Of a stretch of DNA of 64,000 nt, positions 8,556-17,585 are shown piece after piece. Position 1 is the stretch's first letter. Every line of letters starts with the position of its first letter. The position numbers and the translations under genes are program-made. The notes under the pieces were generated by a model that was not told the origin of the DNA, did no database searches, and saw only the letters and a list, made by a program, of their open reading frames with translations. The DNA is from Leptofilum sp041748655 (GTDB taxonomy: Bacteria > Chloroflexota > Anaerolineae > Promineifilales > Promineifilaceae). Location of the stretch: assembly GCA_041748655.1 (NCBI GenBank), contig JBGTCV010000081.1:1-64000 (forward strand), given 5' to 3'.

Positions 8556-9935
8556 ATGAAACGAGCAGCGATTTTACTGAGTGCCTTTTTTGTCTTGATG
8601 TTGGGGTTACAAACTGGGGAAAACGTGGCGGCGGGGGAAGACACGGCGACTTCGGCAAGCTCAGCACCGAGCGTTTACCTGCCCCTCATCTTTGTCCCAG
8701 AAGCGCCACCGCCGGAGCCGATGGTGGAATTTCGTGGCGTTTGGATAACCCGGTTCGACTGGACCACTCCGGGGCAGCCCGCCAGCCCGACCAAAATTGA
8801 CGAGATGGTGCAAAACATAGCCGACGCTGGTTTTAACGTCATCTTTTTCCAGGTACGCGGCATTGCCGATGCGTATTACCAATCCAGCCTGGAGCCGTGG
8901 AGCGACCGGGTCAGCGGCAGTTATGGTCAGCCGCCCAATCCACTGTGGGATCCGCTGGCCCAGATGGTACACAAAGCCCACGCCTCCGGAATCCAGGTAC
9001 ACGCCTACATCAACGTCTATGCGGTGTGGAACGGCGGCAGCAATTGCAGCCAGATCGCCCTGCCCAGCGCCAGCGTGGCGCCTACCCCGCTCTACCATTT
9101 ATTGTTGAACCATTACGGCAGCACCGGCGGCAAGGCCAACGGCCTGATGTGGGATAGAGATTACAACCTCTCTTGCGCCGGTTACCTGCGCGGCACACCG
9201 GCTTCCATCTTTCTGGACAACCACCTCATCGATGTGGGCAAAGATTTGGTGACGCGCTACGACATCGACGGGCTGCACCTGGACCACATTCGCTACGACG
9301 GCAGCAACACCTCTTGCGACCCGGTGAGCGAAGGGCGATATGGGGCCGGCTGTTTCAGCAACAGCGGCTACGCTAACTGGCAGCGAGCGCAGGTAAACGG
9401 CACGGTGCGCCGCTTTTATGAAGAAGTGGTACCGCTAAAACCCGGCTTGTGGCTTTCGGCAGCCGTCTGGCCCATTCACGAACTGAACCCGGCCTGGGGC
9501 TTCCCCGGCTCGCCGCAGCAGGGCAATATTACCTACTATCAGGATTCCAAAGCGTGGCTGGCGGGCGGGTATATCGACAGCATCTCACCAATGATCTACC
9601 CTGGCGGTGTTTACAACAAGTGTGACGACGCGGGCAGCTACCTGGAAGACCCCGCCCTCACTTCCTCCGATTACTGGATTCGCACCCGGTGGCAGACGTT
9701 GGTGGCAGATTTTCAGGCGGCGGGGAACGGCCGTTACGTCATTCCCGGCATTGGCACAGGGTACTGCTCTTTTGCTGAAATTGAAGCCCGAATTGGGATG
9801 GCGCGGGCGGCAGGTACGGCGGGGCACGCGCTGTTCTCTTACGGCGATTTGCTAAAAAATGGCTATTTTGATGATTTAGCGGCGGGGCCTTATGCGGCAA
9901 CGGCCGTTGTGCCCGGTATGGGTTGGCGGCCGTGA
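8556..9935 (+). CDS. Secreted glycoside hydrolase-like protein (GHL10/DUF187 type)
   Basis: 459 residues from ATG 8556 (MKRAAILLSAFF). A signal peptide (1-27) is followed by a short spacer with SVYLPLIF, then a GHL10 TIM-barrel: FRGVWITRFDW near 60, GFNVIFFQVRG near 95, VHAYINVYAVW near 150, DGLHLDHIRYDG near 245. This family is related to YngK and to GH10/GH13-like barrels and is expected to cleave glycans outside the cell. The open frame extends to 8466 but those codons run through the inverted repeat, so I chose the later start. It sits just before the polysaccharide locus, consistent with a role in turnover or processing of surface glycans. Confidence 0.88.
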   Translation: MKRAAILLSAFFVLMLGLQTGENVAAGEDTATSASSAPSVYLPLIFVPEAPPPEPMVEFRGVWITRFDWTTPGQPASPTKIDEMVQNIADAGFNVIFFQVRGIADAYYQSSLEPWSDRVSGSYGQPPNPLWDPLAQMVHKAHASGIQVHAYINVYAVWNGGSNCSQIALPSASVAPTPLYHLLLNHYGSTGGKANGLMWDRDYNLSCAGYLRGTPASIFLDNHLIDVGKDLVTRYDIDGLHLDHIRYDGSNTSCDPVSEGRYGAGCFSNSGYANWQRAQVNGTVRRFYEEVVPLKPGLWLSAAVWPIHELNPAWGFPGSPQQGNITYYQDSKAWLAGGYIDSISPMIYPGGVYNKCDDAGSYLEDPALTSSDYWIRTRWQTLVADFQAAGNGRYVIPGIGTGYCSFAEIEARIGMARAAGTAGHALFSYGDLLKNGYFDDLAAGPYAATAVVPGMGWRP

Positions 9936-10035
9936 TGAATGGTTAATGGCAAATTATCGGCGGATGTGTCATTTACTATTCCCCAAAGATTCTGGTAAAC
10001 TCACCCTCTGGCTTTACTGGTAATGGTGTGTCTTT

Positions 10036-10063
10036 TTGACATTCCTCCCTTTCTCAGTAAAAC
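10036..10063 (+). promoter_or_regulatory. Possible sigma70 promoter of the polysaccharide locus
   Basis: TTGACA at 10036-10041, 16-base spacer, TAAAAC at 10058-10063, 37 bases before the first ATG of the locus. The -35 is perfect and the -10 is weak. Confidence 0.4.
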
Positions 10064-10099
10064 AATGGTCCAGGATCTATTTGGATAGAGGGTGTGAGG

Positions 10100-10471
10100 A
10101 TGAAGGAAGAGAAAATAGCGTTGGGAGATACGGAGTGGCTCCTGACTAAATCACAGGTGAAGGAACGGCAGTTTACCTCTGACAAACCAATCGTAGGCAA
10201 ACTCATTGTACGCTTTCGGGAAGCGTGGAATAGTGTCGCAACAAAATGGTATGTACGGCCGTTGTTGCAGCAGCAAAACAGTTTTAACCAACTCGTTGTG
10301 TCTCAGCTCCACGAGCATGATCAATGGTTCATTTTGCAGGACCGTGCACAGACAGAGTTGGCTAGCGATCTGGCACAGATGTCCACTCACTTGGGACAAA
10401 TCAGCCGCCGTTTACAGCAGTTAGATGAGCAGTTGGCCCGCCTGGAAACCCAGCAGTCCGATTCATCATGA
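10100..10471 (+). CDS. Small helical protein with glycosyltransferase-associated module
   Basis: 123 residues, no known domain. Residues about 33-60 read 'FREAWNSVATKWYVRPLLQQ', followed by a long amphipathic coiled coil to the C-terminus. The same block is fused to the C-terminus of the next gene's GT2 enzyme (near residues 350-443) and a diverged copy appears in the 15263 gene. It is therefore likely an accessory, multimerising or membrane-docking module of glycan enzymes. ATG 10100 is preceded by GAGG; a GTG two codons earlier is possible. Its stop overlaps the next start as ATGA. Confidence 0.7.
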   Translation: MKEEKIALGDTEWLLTKSQVKERQFTSDKPIVGKLIVRFREAWNSVATKWYVRPLLQQQNSFNQLVVSQLHEHDQWFILQDRAQTELASDLAQMSTHLGQISRRLQQLDEQLARLETQQSDSS

Positions 10472-11799
10472 CCCCGGTTAACCAATCGTTCCCCTCTGTC
10501 ACCATTATTGTACTTAACTGGAATGCCGGTGGCTTCTTGCCAGATTGCCTCACCGCCTTGCTTGATTTGAATTATCCTAACTTTCAAGTTGTGGTCGTAG
10601 ACAACAACTCAAGCGACGATTCGGTAGAAATGGTACGCCGTAGCTTTCCGCACGTTGAGTTGATTGGCAGCCCGACTAATCGCGGCTTTGCCGCGGGCAA
10701 CAACCTGGCTTTGCGCCAGACCGACACGGATTTTGTGGTGCTGGTCAATCCCGATGTCATTGTTGATGCCGATTGGCTCCATCACCTTATTTCGCCTATG
10801 CAGGCAGATGAAACAATCGGCATCACTGGCAGCAAGCTGTTTTATCCAGGTCGCACGCTCATCCAACACGCAGGTGGTTACATCACCTCGCCCCAGGCCC
10901 TGCCCGGCCATTATGGTTTGCGGGAAGCAGATTCGGGCCAACACGATGTACCCAGAGATGTGGATTACGTGATTGGCGCGTCTCTGGCTGTACGGCGGGA
11001 GGTCATTGAGCAAATCGGCCTGATGGACGAAGATTTTTTTCTCTACTATGAGGAATGTGACTATTGTTTGCGGGCCAGACGCGCCGGGTTTCGGGTGGTG
11101 TATGTGCCGGAGGCAACGGCCGTTCATATTGAATCGGTCACCGTCACCAGGAACAATATTGCGTACTTCCAAACTTACCACACCAGCCGCTGGCGTTACC
11201 TGTTTAAGCATTGGCCAATAGCCATCATTCTGGCCGAAACGATACCGGTAGAGGCCGCCTGGCTTGACACCCTACCGCCAGTCCATCGGCAAGGTGCGTC
11301 TCACGCCTATGTGGCCACGCTCAAAAATTTAAGGCCAATCTGGCGGGCGCGGCAAGCCGCCGATCTCGCATTTCCCACACCAGATGAGCAGACACAACTT
11401 GACCGCGCGTTACGCGATTTGCGGCAGAAAGCCTGGCAATCGCCCTATTTAGCAGCAGATACAAACAATGCTTTATCTTTGGAAAATATACAGGTGGTGG
11501 CGGAACGGCCGTTCACCTCACAACTACCCCTGGTAGGCAAAGCTGTCGCCTGGCTGCGCACCATGTGGGGCAATGTGGCCACGCGCCACTACGTGCGCGC
11601 CCTGATACAGCAGCAAAATGAATTTAACCAGTTGGTCACTTCTTACTTTAACCAGCACCAGGTAAAATTAATGCAGCAAGATGCAAATGGAATTGAGATG
11701 ATTCAAACTTTAGCCAATTTGAGTACCCAAATTGCCCAGGTCAACGAGCAGCTGCAAGCGGTAGAAGCTCGCCTTGCCCGCCTGACCCAGAGGCAATAG
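10468..11799 (+). CDS. Family 2 glycosyltransferase with C-terminal coiled-coil module
   Basis: 443 residues. The GT2 domain (about 8-240, rhamnosyltransferase-like) shows IIVLNWNAGG, VVVDNNSSDDS, NRGFAAGNN, NPDVIVDADW and the YEECDYCLRARRAG acceptor-site segment. Residues about 350-443 repeat the helical module of the preceding small protein ('MWGNVATRHYVRALIQQQ'). It should add a sugar from a nucleotide donor to a lipid-linked glycan at the cytoplasmic face. Coupled by ATGA overlap to the upstream gene and six bases from the membrane GT gene. Confidence 0.93.
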   Translation: MTPVNQSFPSVTIIVLNWNAGGFLPDCLTALLDLNYPNFQVVVVDNNSSDDSVEMVRRSFPHVELIGSPTNRGFAAGNNLALRQTDTDFVVLVNPDVIVDADWLHHLISPMQADETIGITGSKLFYPGRTLIQHAGGYITSPQALPGHYGLREADSGQHDVPRDVDYVIGASLAVRREVIEQIGLMDEDFFLYYEECDYCLRARRAGFRVVYVPEATAVHIESVTVTRNNIAYFQTYHTSRWRYLFKHWPIAIILAETIPVEAAWLDTLPPVHRQGASHAYVATLKNLRPIWRARQAADLAFPTPDEQTQLDRALRDLRQKAWQSPYLAADTNNALSLENIQVVAERPFTSQLPLVGKAVAWLRTMWGNVATRHYVRALIQQQNEFNQLVTSYFNQHQVKLMQQDANGIEMIQTLANLSTQIAQVNEQLQAVEARLARLTQRQ

Positions 11800-11804
11800 T
11801 TTCG

Positions 11805-13973
11805 ATGTCTGCCACGTTAGTCATTTTAGCGATTGTTGCCGCCAATTTGGGGCTGGGCTGGCTGCTGCTTCTTGCCTTGACTCGTCAGCAGCAGCTTGTC
11901 GCTTCACTTCCAGAGAAGTTGTTTGTTAGCCTGACTTTGGGCATTTGCCTCACGGGATGGCTGGCCGTATTTTTAGCTGAACTTGGCTTATTTTCTCTGC
12001 TGGGCTTATTGTGGCTTGTTTTGGCTCTTTTTTTTACGGCCGTTGTCTGGCACAAAAAGCAAACAAGTGCAACAGTTCAGGCGCAGGATGATGAGTCAGT
12101 CTCGCCGCGCTTTGCTGTTTTTCGTCTGGACTTCATTCCTGACCGGGTAGAAACTGTTGTACTGGGAGCGTGGCTCATCGTAGCTGTCTGGCTCTTCTTT
12201 CGGCCGCATCAATACATCACCGGGGCGGCCGATGCTGGCGTTTATGTCAACCTGGGGGCGGAGATTGCCCAAAATGATAGTATTTTGATTCAGGATGATT
12301 TTTTAGCAGAGCTCAACCCGGCGCTATATCCGGCATTTTTACGGCCGATCGATAACCCCATTGCCCCAGCCTATATTATGCCTGCATTTTTTGTTGTTGA
12401 GGAACCGGCCGGGAAAATAACGCCGCAATTTTATGCGCTGCACCCGGTCTGGCTGGCGGTGGCTTTTGTGTTGGCCGGCGACTTGGCGGCAGGCGTCCAG
12501 GCAGAACTGCTCCTGGGTGGCTTGTGGGGATTGCTGGGCACGCTGGCTGTCTATTTTACGGTGCGGCAGATTGCCGGTTGGCAAACGGCCGTTCTCGCTC
12601 TGGCCGGTTTATCCTTAAACGCTTTGCAAGTCTGGTTTGCCCGTTACCCAGTGAGCGAAGCCTTGTCGCAATATTTGCTGTGGACCGGGTTGTGGAGCAT
12701 TGGGGTGTGGTTAAATGGCCGTAAACCACAGACAGTATGGGCTTTGCTGGCTGGACTGACTTTGGGACACTTTTTCCTGACCCGGATTGATGCCCTGTTT
12801 ATCCTGCCTGTGCTTGCGGTTTTAGTTATTTGGCTCTGGCTCAAAAGCAAACCACAGCAGGCGTTTTGGTGGTTTTTGCTCCCTTTCGCAGCATTGGTTA
12901 GCCACTCGTTGCTGCACGCCCTCACCCAGAGTCGTCCCTACTTTTTTGACCTGTTTGACTTTGCCAGGCGCTTGCTTATCGTTAACTGGCCGCTGGCTTT
13001 GGCTGGTGCTGCTTTGGGGACTGTGGTCTTAATTATTTTGGGCCGGTTTAGGGGCCGGTTTGTTTATCTAGCACGGTATCAACGGCCGTTCACCCTCACC
13101 ATCATCACTCTGCTGTTCTTGTTTGCCGGCTATCTCTGGTTTATCCGTGCCGGTCTCGAACCGTCGCCTGCCTGGCAAGACCCGTACAGTACGGGACTCA
13201 TCCCCCAGGTAAACCATGAAAATCTGGTGCGGTTGGGCTGGTATCTTTCTCCACTGGGTGTATGGCTGGGGCTGGTTGGTGTTGCCCTGTTGATCTGGCG
13301 GCTGAATTTACAAACGGCCGTCCTCATTGCCGTCAATCTCATCTATGCCGGTATCTACCTGTGGAACATCCGGGCCAATCCGCATCAAATTTATGCTATG
13401 CGCCGCTATATGCCATCCGTTATGCCTTTCTTTGTGATGGGCGGCACTTTGGTCATTGGCTGGTTGGCAGCGCATCAAAAACGGTGGCTCCAGGGGGCCG
13501 CTTATCTTTTGGCGATCGTTTGGCTAGGCAGCATCGCCTGGTCTGCGCGTGGGTTTGTGACCCAGGTGGATCATCCAAACATATTTCCCCAACTGGCACA
13601 GCTAAGCGCCCAGTTTGAGGACAACGCCGTGCTTATTTTTAACGATCCGGCCCCTATCGGCCAGGGAGACATCCTCGGTACGCCGCTGCGCTTTATATTT
13701 GGTCAGGACGTTTTAACGCTGCGAGATATGGCCCAGCTTGACGCTGCCCTGTTTGAACAGCAGCTGCGCCAGTGGCAGCAAGCAGGCAAACCGGTTTACT
13801 GGCTCGCGGTTGCTAACAGCCCCGAATGGCCGCTGGCTAGTTGGACTGTGATTGCCATCGACACCTACACAATCCAAACCACAGCTCTAGAAAATGTGTA
13901 TGTGCGGCGACCAACGGCCGTTCTCACTCAAACGTGGCAGGGGCAAATCGGCCGTATCATCCCGCAGGAATAA
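11805..13973 (+). CDS. Polytopic membrane protein, GT39/ArnT-like glycosyltransferase candidate
   Basis: 722 residues with about 14 hydrophobic segments. Two N-terminal helices (1-80) precede a hydrophilic loop; after about residue 125 comes a GT-C-like arrangement with an acidic first loop (GAADAGVYVNLG, near 142-153) and a large C-terminal soluble domain (from about 590). This resembles Chloroflexota PMT/ArnT-type mannosyl- or aminoarabinosyltransferases that use polyprenyl-phosphate sugars outside the membrane. The acidic loop is the best support; the exact family is inferred. It carries five ACGGCCGT sites. Confidence 0.7.
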   Translation: MSATLVILAIVAANLGLGWLLLLALTRQQQLVASLPEKLFVSLTLGICLTGWLAVFLAELGLFSLLGLLWLVLALFFTAVVWHKKQTSATVQAQDDESVSPRFAVFRLDFIPDRVETVVLGAWLIVAVWLFFRPHQYITGAADAGVYVNLGAEIAQNDSILIQDDFLAELNPALYPAFLRPIDNPIAPAYIMPAFFVVEEPAGKITPQFYALHPVWLAVAFVLAGDLAAGVQAELLLGGLWGLLGTLAVYFTVRQIAGWQTAVLALAGLSLNALQVWFARYPVSEALSQYLLWTGLWSIGVWLNGRKPQTVWALLAGLTLGHFFLTRIDALFILPVLAVLVIWLWLKSKPQQAFWWFLLPFAALVSHSLLHALTQSRPYFFDLFDFARRLLIVNWPLALAGAALGTVVLIILGRFRGRFVYLARYQRPFTLTIITLLFLFAGYLWFIRAGLEPSPAWQDPYSTGLIPQVNHENLVRLGWYLSPLGVWLGLVGVALLIWRLNLQTAVLIAVNLIYAGIYLWNIRANPHQIYAMRRYMPSVMPFFVMGGTLVIGWLAAHQKRWLQGAAYLLAIVWLGSIAWSARGFVTQVDHPNIFPQLAQLSAQFEDNAVLIFNDPAPIGQGDILGTPLRFIFGQDVLTLRDMAQLDAALFEQQLRQWQQAGKPVYWLAVANSPEWPLASWTVIAIDTYTIQTTALENVYVRRPTAVLTQTWQGQIGRIIPQE

Positions 13974-13974
13974 A

Positions 13975-15258
13975 ATGTTGAAGATTGCTTGCTTTACCCC
14001 GCTGCCACCGCAAAAAACCGGCGTTGCTACCTACAATGCTCAGCTGCTGCCCCACCTGGCTCAACTCGCCAACCTGACCCTCTTCACAGACCGGCCAGAC
14101 GAAACGGATGAAGCGCTCAAGCAGCAGTTTTCCGTTCGGGATACAAAGCAGTTTGCCGGTCCATTGGCCGAAGGTTTCGATGTTTGTCTGTACCAGATGG
14201 GGAACAACGTCAATTACCACAGCCAGATTTATGAAACGCTGTGCCGCTTTCCCGGCATTGTCACCCTGCACGACACAAATCTGCACTCCTTTTATGGCGA
14301 ATATTTGATGAAGCAAGGTCAATTCGCCGCCTACACGCGCGAGGTGGCCTTTGCCTATGGACAAACAGGCCTGGCCCACGCCCGGCAAACCCAATTTAAA
14401 GGATCAAAGTATGATGTAGCACGATACCCCTTGTTTGAACGGATCGCTCAGTTAAGCCTGGGTCTGATTGTTCACAATCAGTACAGCAAAAAATTGATCA
14501 ACCGGCGCTGTCCCCAAAAAACGGTGGCCCACATTCATCACCTCATGCCAACGATCGGGCAATTGCCGTCTCAGTCGGAAGCCAAAGCCCGGCTAGGTTA
14601 TCAGCCAGATGATATTTTGCTGGCCTCGTTTGGCTATGTTTCACCCAGCAAGCGCATCCATATTGTGCTGCAAGCGTTGGTCAATTTACGCAGCCGTTTA
14701 CCGCTGCCGCGAATGCGTTACGCGCTGGTTGGTCAACAAGTGGAGGGGTATAATCTTCAATCCTTGCTGCAGCAGCTTGCTTTGGAAGATATTGTAAGTC
14801 TGGTCGGGTATACGGATGAAACGCTGTTCCAAACCTATCTGGCCGCAGCCGACATTGGGATCAATTTGCGCTACCCGACACTTGGTGAAACATCGGGTAC
14901 CCTGATGGCCTTGATGGCCGCGGCTAAACCGGCTCTTGTTTCTAACGTCGATGCATTTGCCGAACTGCCCAATGAAATTTGTGTGAAGATCGGCGTTGGC
15001 GCAGATGAGCAGACACAAATTGAAGCGGCGCTGACCAGGCTGATGGACAGCGAAGCTGGGCGGCAAGAGTTAGGCCAAAAAGCATTTACCTTTGCCAGCC
15101 AGGAATGCGATCCGCAGACGGTCGCCCAAAAATACGTTGCTTTCGCGCAGCAAATCATAAACGACAGCAAAGGGCACTATAATGAAAATGAATGGGACGC
15201 AGATTTGCCTGATTTACCTGATCAGGTAAATCAGCGTTCTATTTACAAGGGAGTGTGA
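13975..15258 (+). CDS. Family 4 glycosyltransferase
   Basis: 427 residues from ATG 13975, one base after the previous stop. GT-B fold: N-terminal FTPLPPQKTGVATYNAQLL, a C-terminal Rossmann half starting at ASFGYVSPSKR (near 215), and a nucleotide-sugar loop GETSGTLMALMAAAKP near 305-320 in place of the commoner E-x7-E. It probably transfers a hexose in the surface glycan. The last 17 residues are encoded by a 22-base perfect palindrome and flanks (15201-15240), so the original stop was probably further upstream. An in-frame upstream extension to 13894 overlaps the previous gene and was rejected. Confidence 0.9.
   Translation: MLKIACFTPLPPQKTGVATYNAQLLPHLAQLANLTLFTDRPDETDEALKQQFSVRDTKQFAGPLAEGFDVCLYQMGNNVNYHSQIYETLCRFPGIVTLHDTNLHSFYGEYLMKQGQFAAYTREVAFAYGQTGLAHARQTQFKGSKYDVARYPLFERIAQLSLGLIVHNQYSKKLINRRCPQKTVAHIHHLMPTIGQLPSQSEAKARLGYQPDDILLASFGYVSPSKRIHIVLQALVNLRSRLPLPRMRYALVGQQVEGYNLQSLLQQLALEDIVSLVGYTDETLFQTYLAAADIGINLRYPTLGETSGTLMALMAAAKPALVSNVDAFAELPNEICVKIGVGADEQTQIEAALTRLMDSEAGRQELGQKAFTFASQECDPQTVAQKYVAFAQQIINDSKGHYNENEWDADLPDLPDQVNQRSIYKGV
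15211..15232. repeat. Perfect 22-base palindrome at the 3' end of a glycosyltransferase gene
   Basis: Self-complementary around ACCTGATCAGGT. It encodes part of the C-terminal tail of the GT4 protein. A related sequence (ACGCAGATTTACCTGATC) is intergenic near 8321-8345. Confidence 0.8.
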
Positions 15259-15262
15259 TTGA

Positions 15263-15733
15263 TTGAATATTTTTAGCGTAAGCGCCGATGAACAAGATGT
15301 AGAGGTTTTGCTGGGCAATGTAAGTGAGGCACTGGATGCCTGGGAATCGGGTAAAACGCTGCCGCTTGATCTCTCCTTGTTGCTGCATGAAACGGGAAAA
15401 GCCAAACAGCAGGTACGCCAGCTTAACAGCCAGTGGCACATCGACAGCAACGCCGTGATTTTGTCTAACCGGCCAGGGCTTGGTGCCTGGATTATTCGCT
15501 TTCAACAGCTGGTGCGCCGGCTGACGTGGTGGTTTACAGAGCCAGTTGTGCAGCAAATTCGCGCTTTTCAACGGAGTACGGCCGTCACCGTCACCCATCT
15601 CGCCCAGAACCAGGAAGATTTTTTAACAACCGGACAAAATCAGGCGGCGGAACTGGCCGCGCTGCAAGAAAAAGTGGCCCAGCTAGAGGCTGCGCTAAAA
15701 TCGATTGGGGCCGCAACAGCAGAGCGTGAGTGA
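15263..15733 (+). CDS. Small coiled-coil protein of the glycosyltransferase-module type
   Basis: 156 residues starting at TTG 15263 with AGGGAG 10 bases upstream. The N-terminal 70 residues are helical and acidic. Residues about 72-155 match the layout of the module in the 10100 and 10468 genes ('IIRFQQLVRRLTWWFTEPVV', then a heptad coiled coil). No catalytic motif. It directly precedes and overlaps the GT2-GT4 gene, so it probably partners that enzyme. Confidence 0.65.
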   Translation: MNIFSVSADEQDVEVLLGNVSEALDAWESGKTLPLDLSLLLHETGKAKQQVRQLNSQWHIDSNAVILSNRPGLGAWIIRFQQLVRRLTWWFTEPVVQQIRAFQRSTAVTVTHLAQNQEDFLTTGQNQAAELAALQEKVAQLEAALKSIGAATAERE

Positions 15734-17567
15734 GCAACGGCCGTCTACCACCATCATCATCCTCACCTGGAATGGCCTGGATTACACTCGCGCCTGCCTG
15801 GACTCAATTCAGGCCCATACCAGGTTGGACGGGCGAACGCAAGTTATGGTAGTAGATAACGGCAGCACAGACGGCACGCTGCCTTATCTGCGCCAGCTTG
15901 ATTGGATTACGCTAATTGAAAACGGCCGTAATCTCGGCTTTGTCAAAGGCAACAACGTGGGCATCCAGGCTACCCCGCCAGACCATGACATTTTGCTGCT
16001 GAACAACGACACGGTGATCCAGCAAGACATCTGGCTGGCCGAGATGCAGCGTGTGGCCTATTCAGCCGAAGACGTGGGCATTGTGGGCTGCCGCATGGTG
16101 TTGGGCGACGGCCGTTTGCTCCACGCCGGCGCTTACATGCCCCAGGATAGCTTTTGGGGACAGCAGATTGGCAGCCTGGAAAAAGATGTCAATCAATACG
16201 GGCTGGATCGGGAAGTAACGGCCGTTACCGGTGCTTGTTTTTATATCAAGCGCGCCGTTATCAAGGCCATCGGCCCACTCAACGAAGCGTTCCTGTCTTA
16301 CTTTGAAGACACCGATTACTGCTTCCAGGCGGCCAAGGCAGGATTTCGCACGATGTGTGCCGGCAACGTCACCATTGTGCATCATGAAAATGTTAGCACC
16401 AACATCAACCGGGTTAATTTTTCTAAACTGTTTCGGAAGTCGCAAAAAATCTTTCGTAAACAGTGGGAACATGAGCTTATGAATCGATTTGAAACGGCCG
16501 TATTGTGGCAATCTGCTGTGGGTAATCCTTCTGGATATGCTGTCTCGGCCAGAGAAATTCTCTTGCAGCTGGATGCATTGGACGTTGACGTTCACCTGGC
16601 TTACCTGTACGGCACCGACTGGATGGACACTCAACGTGACGACCATCGACTGGCCGCTATGCGCCGCCGCCCCAAAGACCTGAACCTGCCACAGGTTGTA
16701 TATGCCTCTGGCGATCTCTTTTGCAAAAACAGCGGCCGTTACCGCATCGGTTATACCATGCTAGAGGTAGATGGCATCCCCGAAGATTGGATTTTACAGG
16801 CTAACGAACTGGATGAGGTGTGGGTGCCTTCCAGCTTCAACAAGCAAACCTTTTTGGACAGCGGCCTCAAAGTGCCCATTCACGTGATGCCGTTGGGCGT
16901 CAATCCTGATTATTACAATCCAAAGATACGGCCGTACCGCCCTACAGAGCGTTACACTTTCCTGGCCATCTTTGAATGGGGCGAGCGCAAAGGGGCAGAA
17001 CTGCTGCTCCGCGCTTATCATCGCGCCTTTAGCAGTAAAGATGACGTGCTGCTGCTGGCCAAAGTCATCAACACCGATGGTGGCGTCAATGTACAGCAGC
17101 AAATTAAAGCCCTAAACTTGCCAAAGGATGGACCACCGGTTGCCATGATCTACAATCAGGAGCTGCCCACGCACCAGATGGGCAGCCTGTACCGCTCGGC
17201 CGACTGCTTCGTTGCCCCCTCGCGCGGTGAAGGCTGGGGGATGCCCCACATAGAGGCAATGGCATGCGGTTTGCCCGTCATAGCCACCGACTGGAGCGCC
17301 CCCACCGACTTTATGAACGAAACGATTGCGTACCCGCTGCGGGTGGCCAAACTGATTCCAGCCGTAGCCAAGTGTCCCTACTACGAAGGGTTCCGCTGGG
17401 CCGAGCCGGATGAAGATCATCTGGTGCATCTGCTGCGGCATGTGTATGAAAATCGGGCAGAAGCGGCCGAAAAAGGGCAGCGAGCTTCTGCCGAAGTACT
17501 AAGCAAATGGACCTGGCATCAGGCGGCCGAAAAGATCAAAGCCCGGTTACAGGAAATCGATGTGTAA
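15726..17567 (+). CDS. Bifunctional GT2-GT4 glycosyltransferase
   Basis: 613 residues from GTG 15726, which overlaps the previous stop by eight bases; TTG 15705 is an alternative. Residues 1-260 are a GT2 domain (IIILTWNGLDYTRACLDS, VVDNGSTDGT, LLNNDTVIQ, SYFEDTDYCFQAAKAG). Residues about 280-610 are a GT4 domain ending with the donor loop SRGEGWGMPHIEAMACGLP (E-x7-E type). Two transferases on one chain suggest sequential addition of two sugars in the repeat unit. Seven or so ACGGCCGT sites lie within it. Confidence 0.93.
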   Translation: MSEQRPSTTIIILTWNGLDYTRACLDSIQAHTRLDGRTQVMVVDNGSTDGTLPYLRQLDWITLIENGRNLGFVKGNNVGIQATPPDHDILLLNNDTVIQQDIWLAEMQRVAYSAEDVGIVGCRMVLGDGRLLHAGAYMPQDSFWGQQIGSLEKDVNQYGLDREVTAVTGACFYIKRAVIKAIGPLNEAFLSYFEDTDYCFQAAKAGFRTMCAGNVTIVHHENVSTNINRVNFSKLFRKSQKIFRKQWEHELMNRFETAVLWQSAVGNPSGYAVSAREILLQLDALDVDVHLAYLYGTDWMDTQRDDHRLAAMRRRPKDLNLPQVVYASGDLFCKNSGRYRIGYTMLEVDGIPEDWILQANELDEVWVPSSFNKQTFLDSGLKVPIHVMPLGVNPDYYNPKIRPYRPTERYTFLAIFEWGERKGAELLLRAYHRAFSSKDDVLLLAKVINTDGGVNVQQQIKALNLPKDGPPVAMIYNQELPTHQMGSLYRSADCFVAPSRGEGWGMPHIEAMACGLPVIATDWSAPTDFMNETIAYPLRVAKLIPAVAKCPYYEGFRWAEPDEDHLVHLLRHVYENRAEAAEKGQRASAEVLSKWTWHQAAEKIKARLQEIDV

Positions 17568-17585
17568 AGCCAGGCTATCTGTAGA

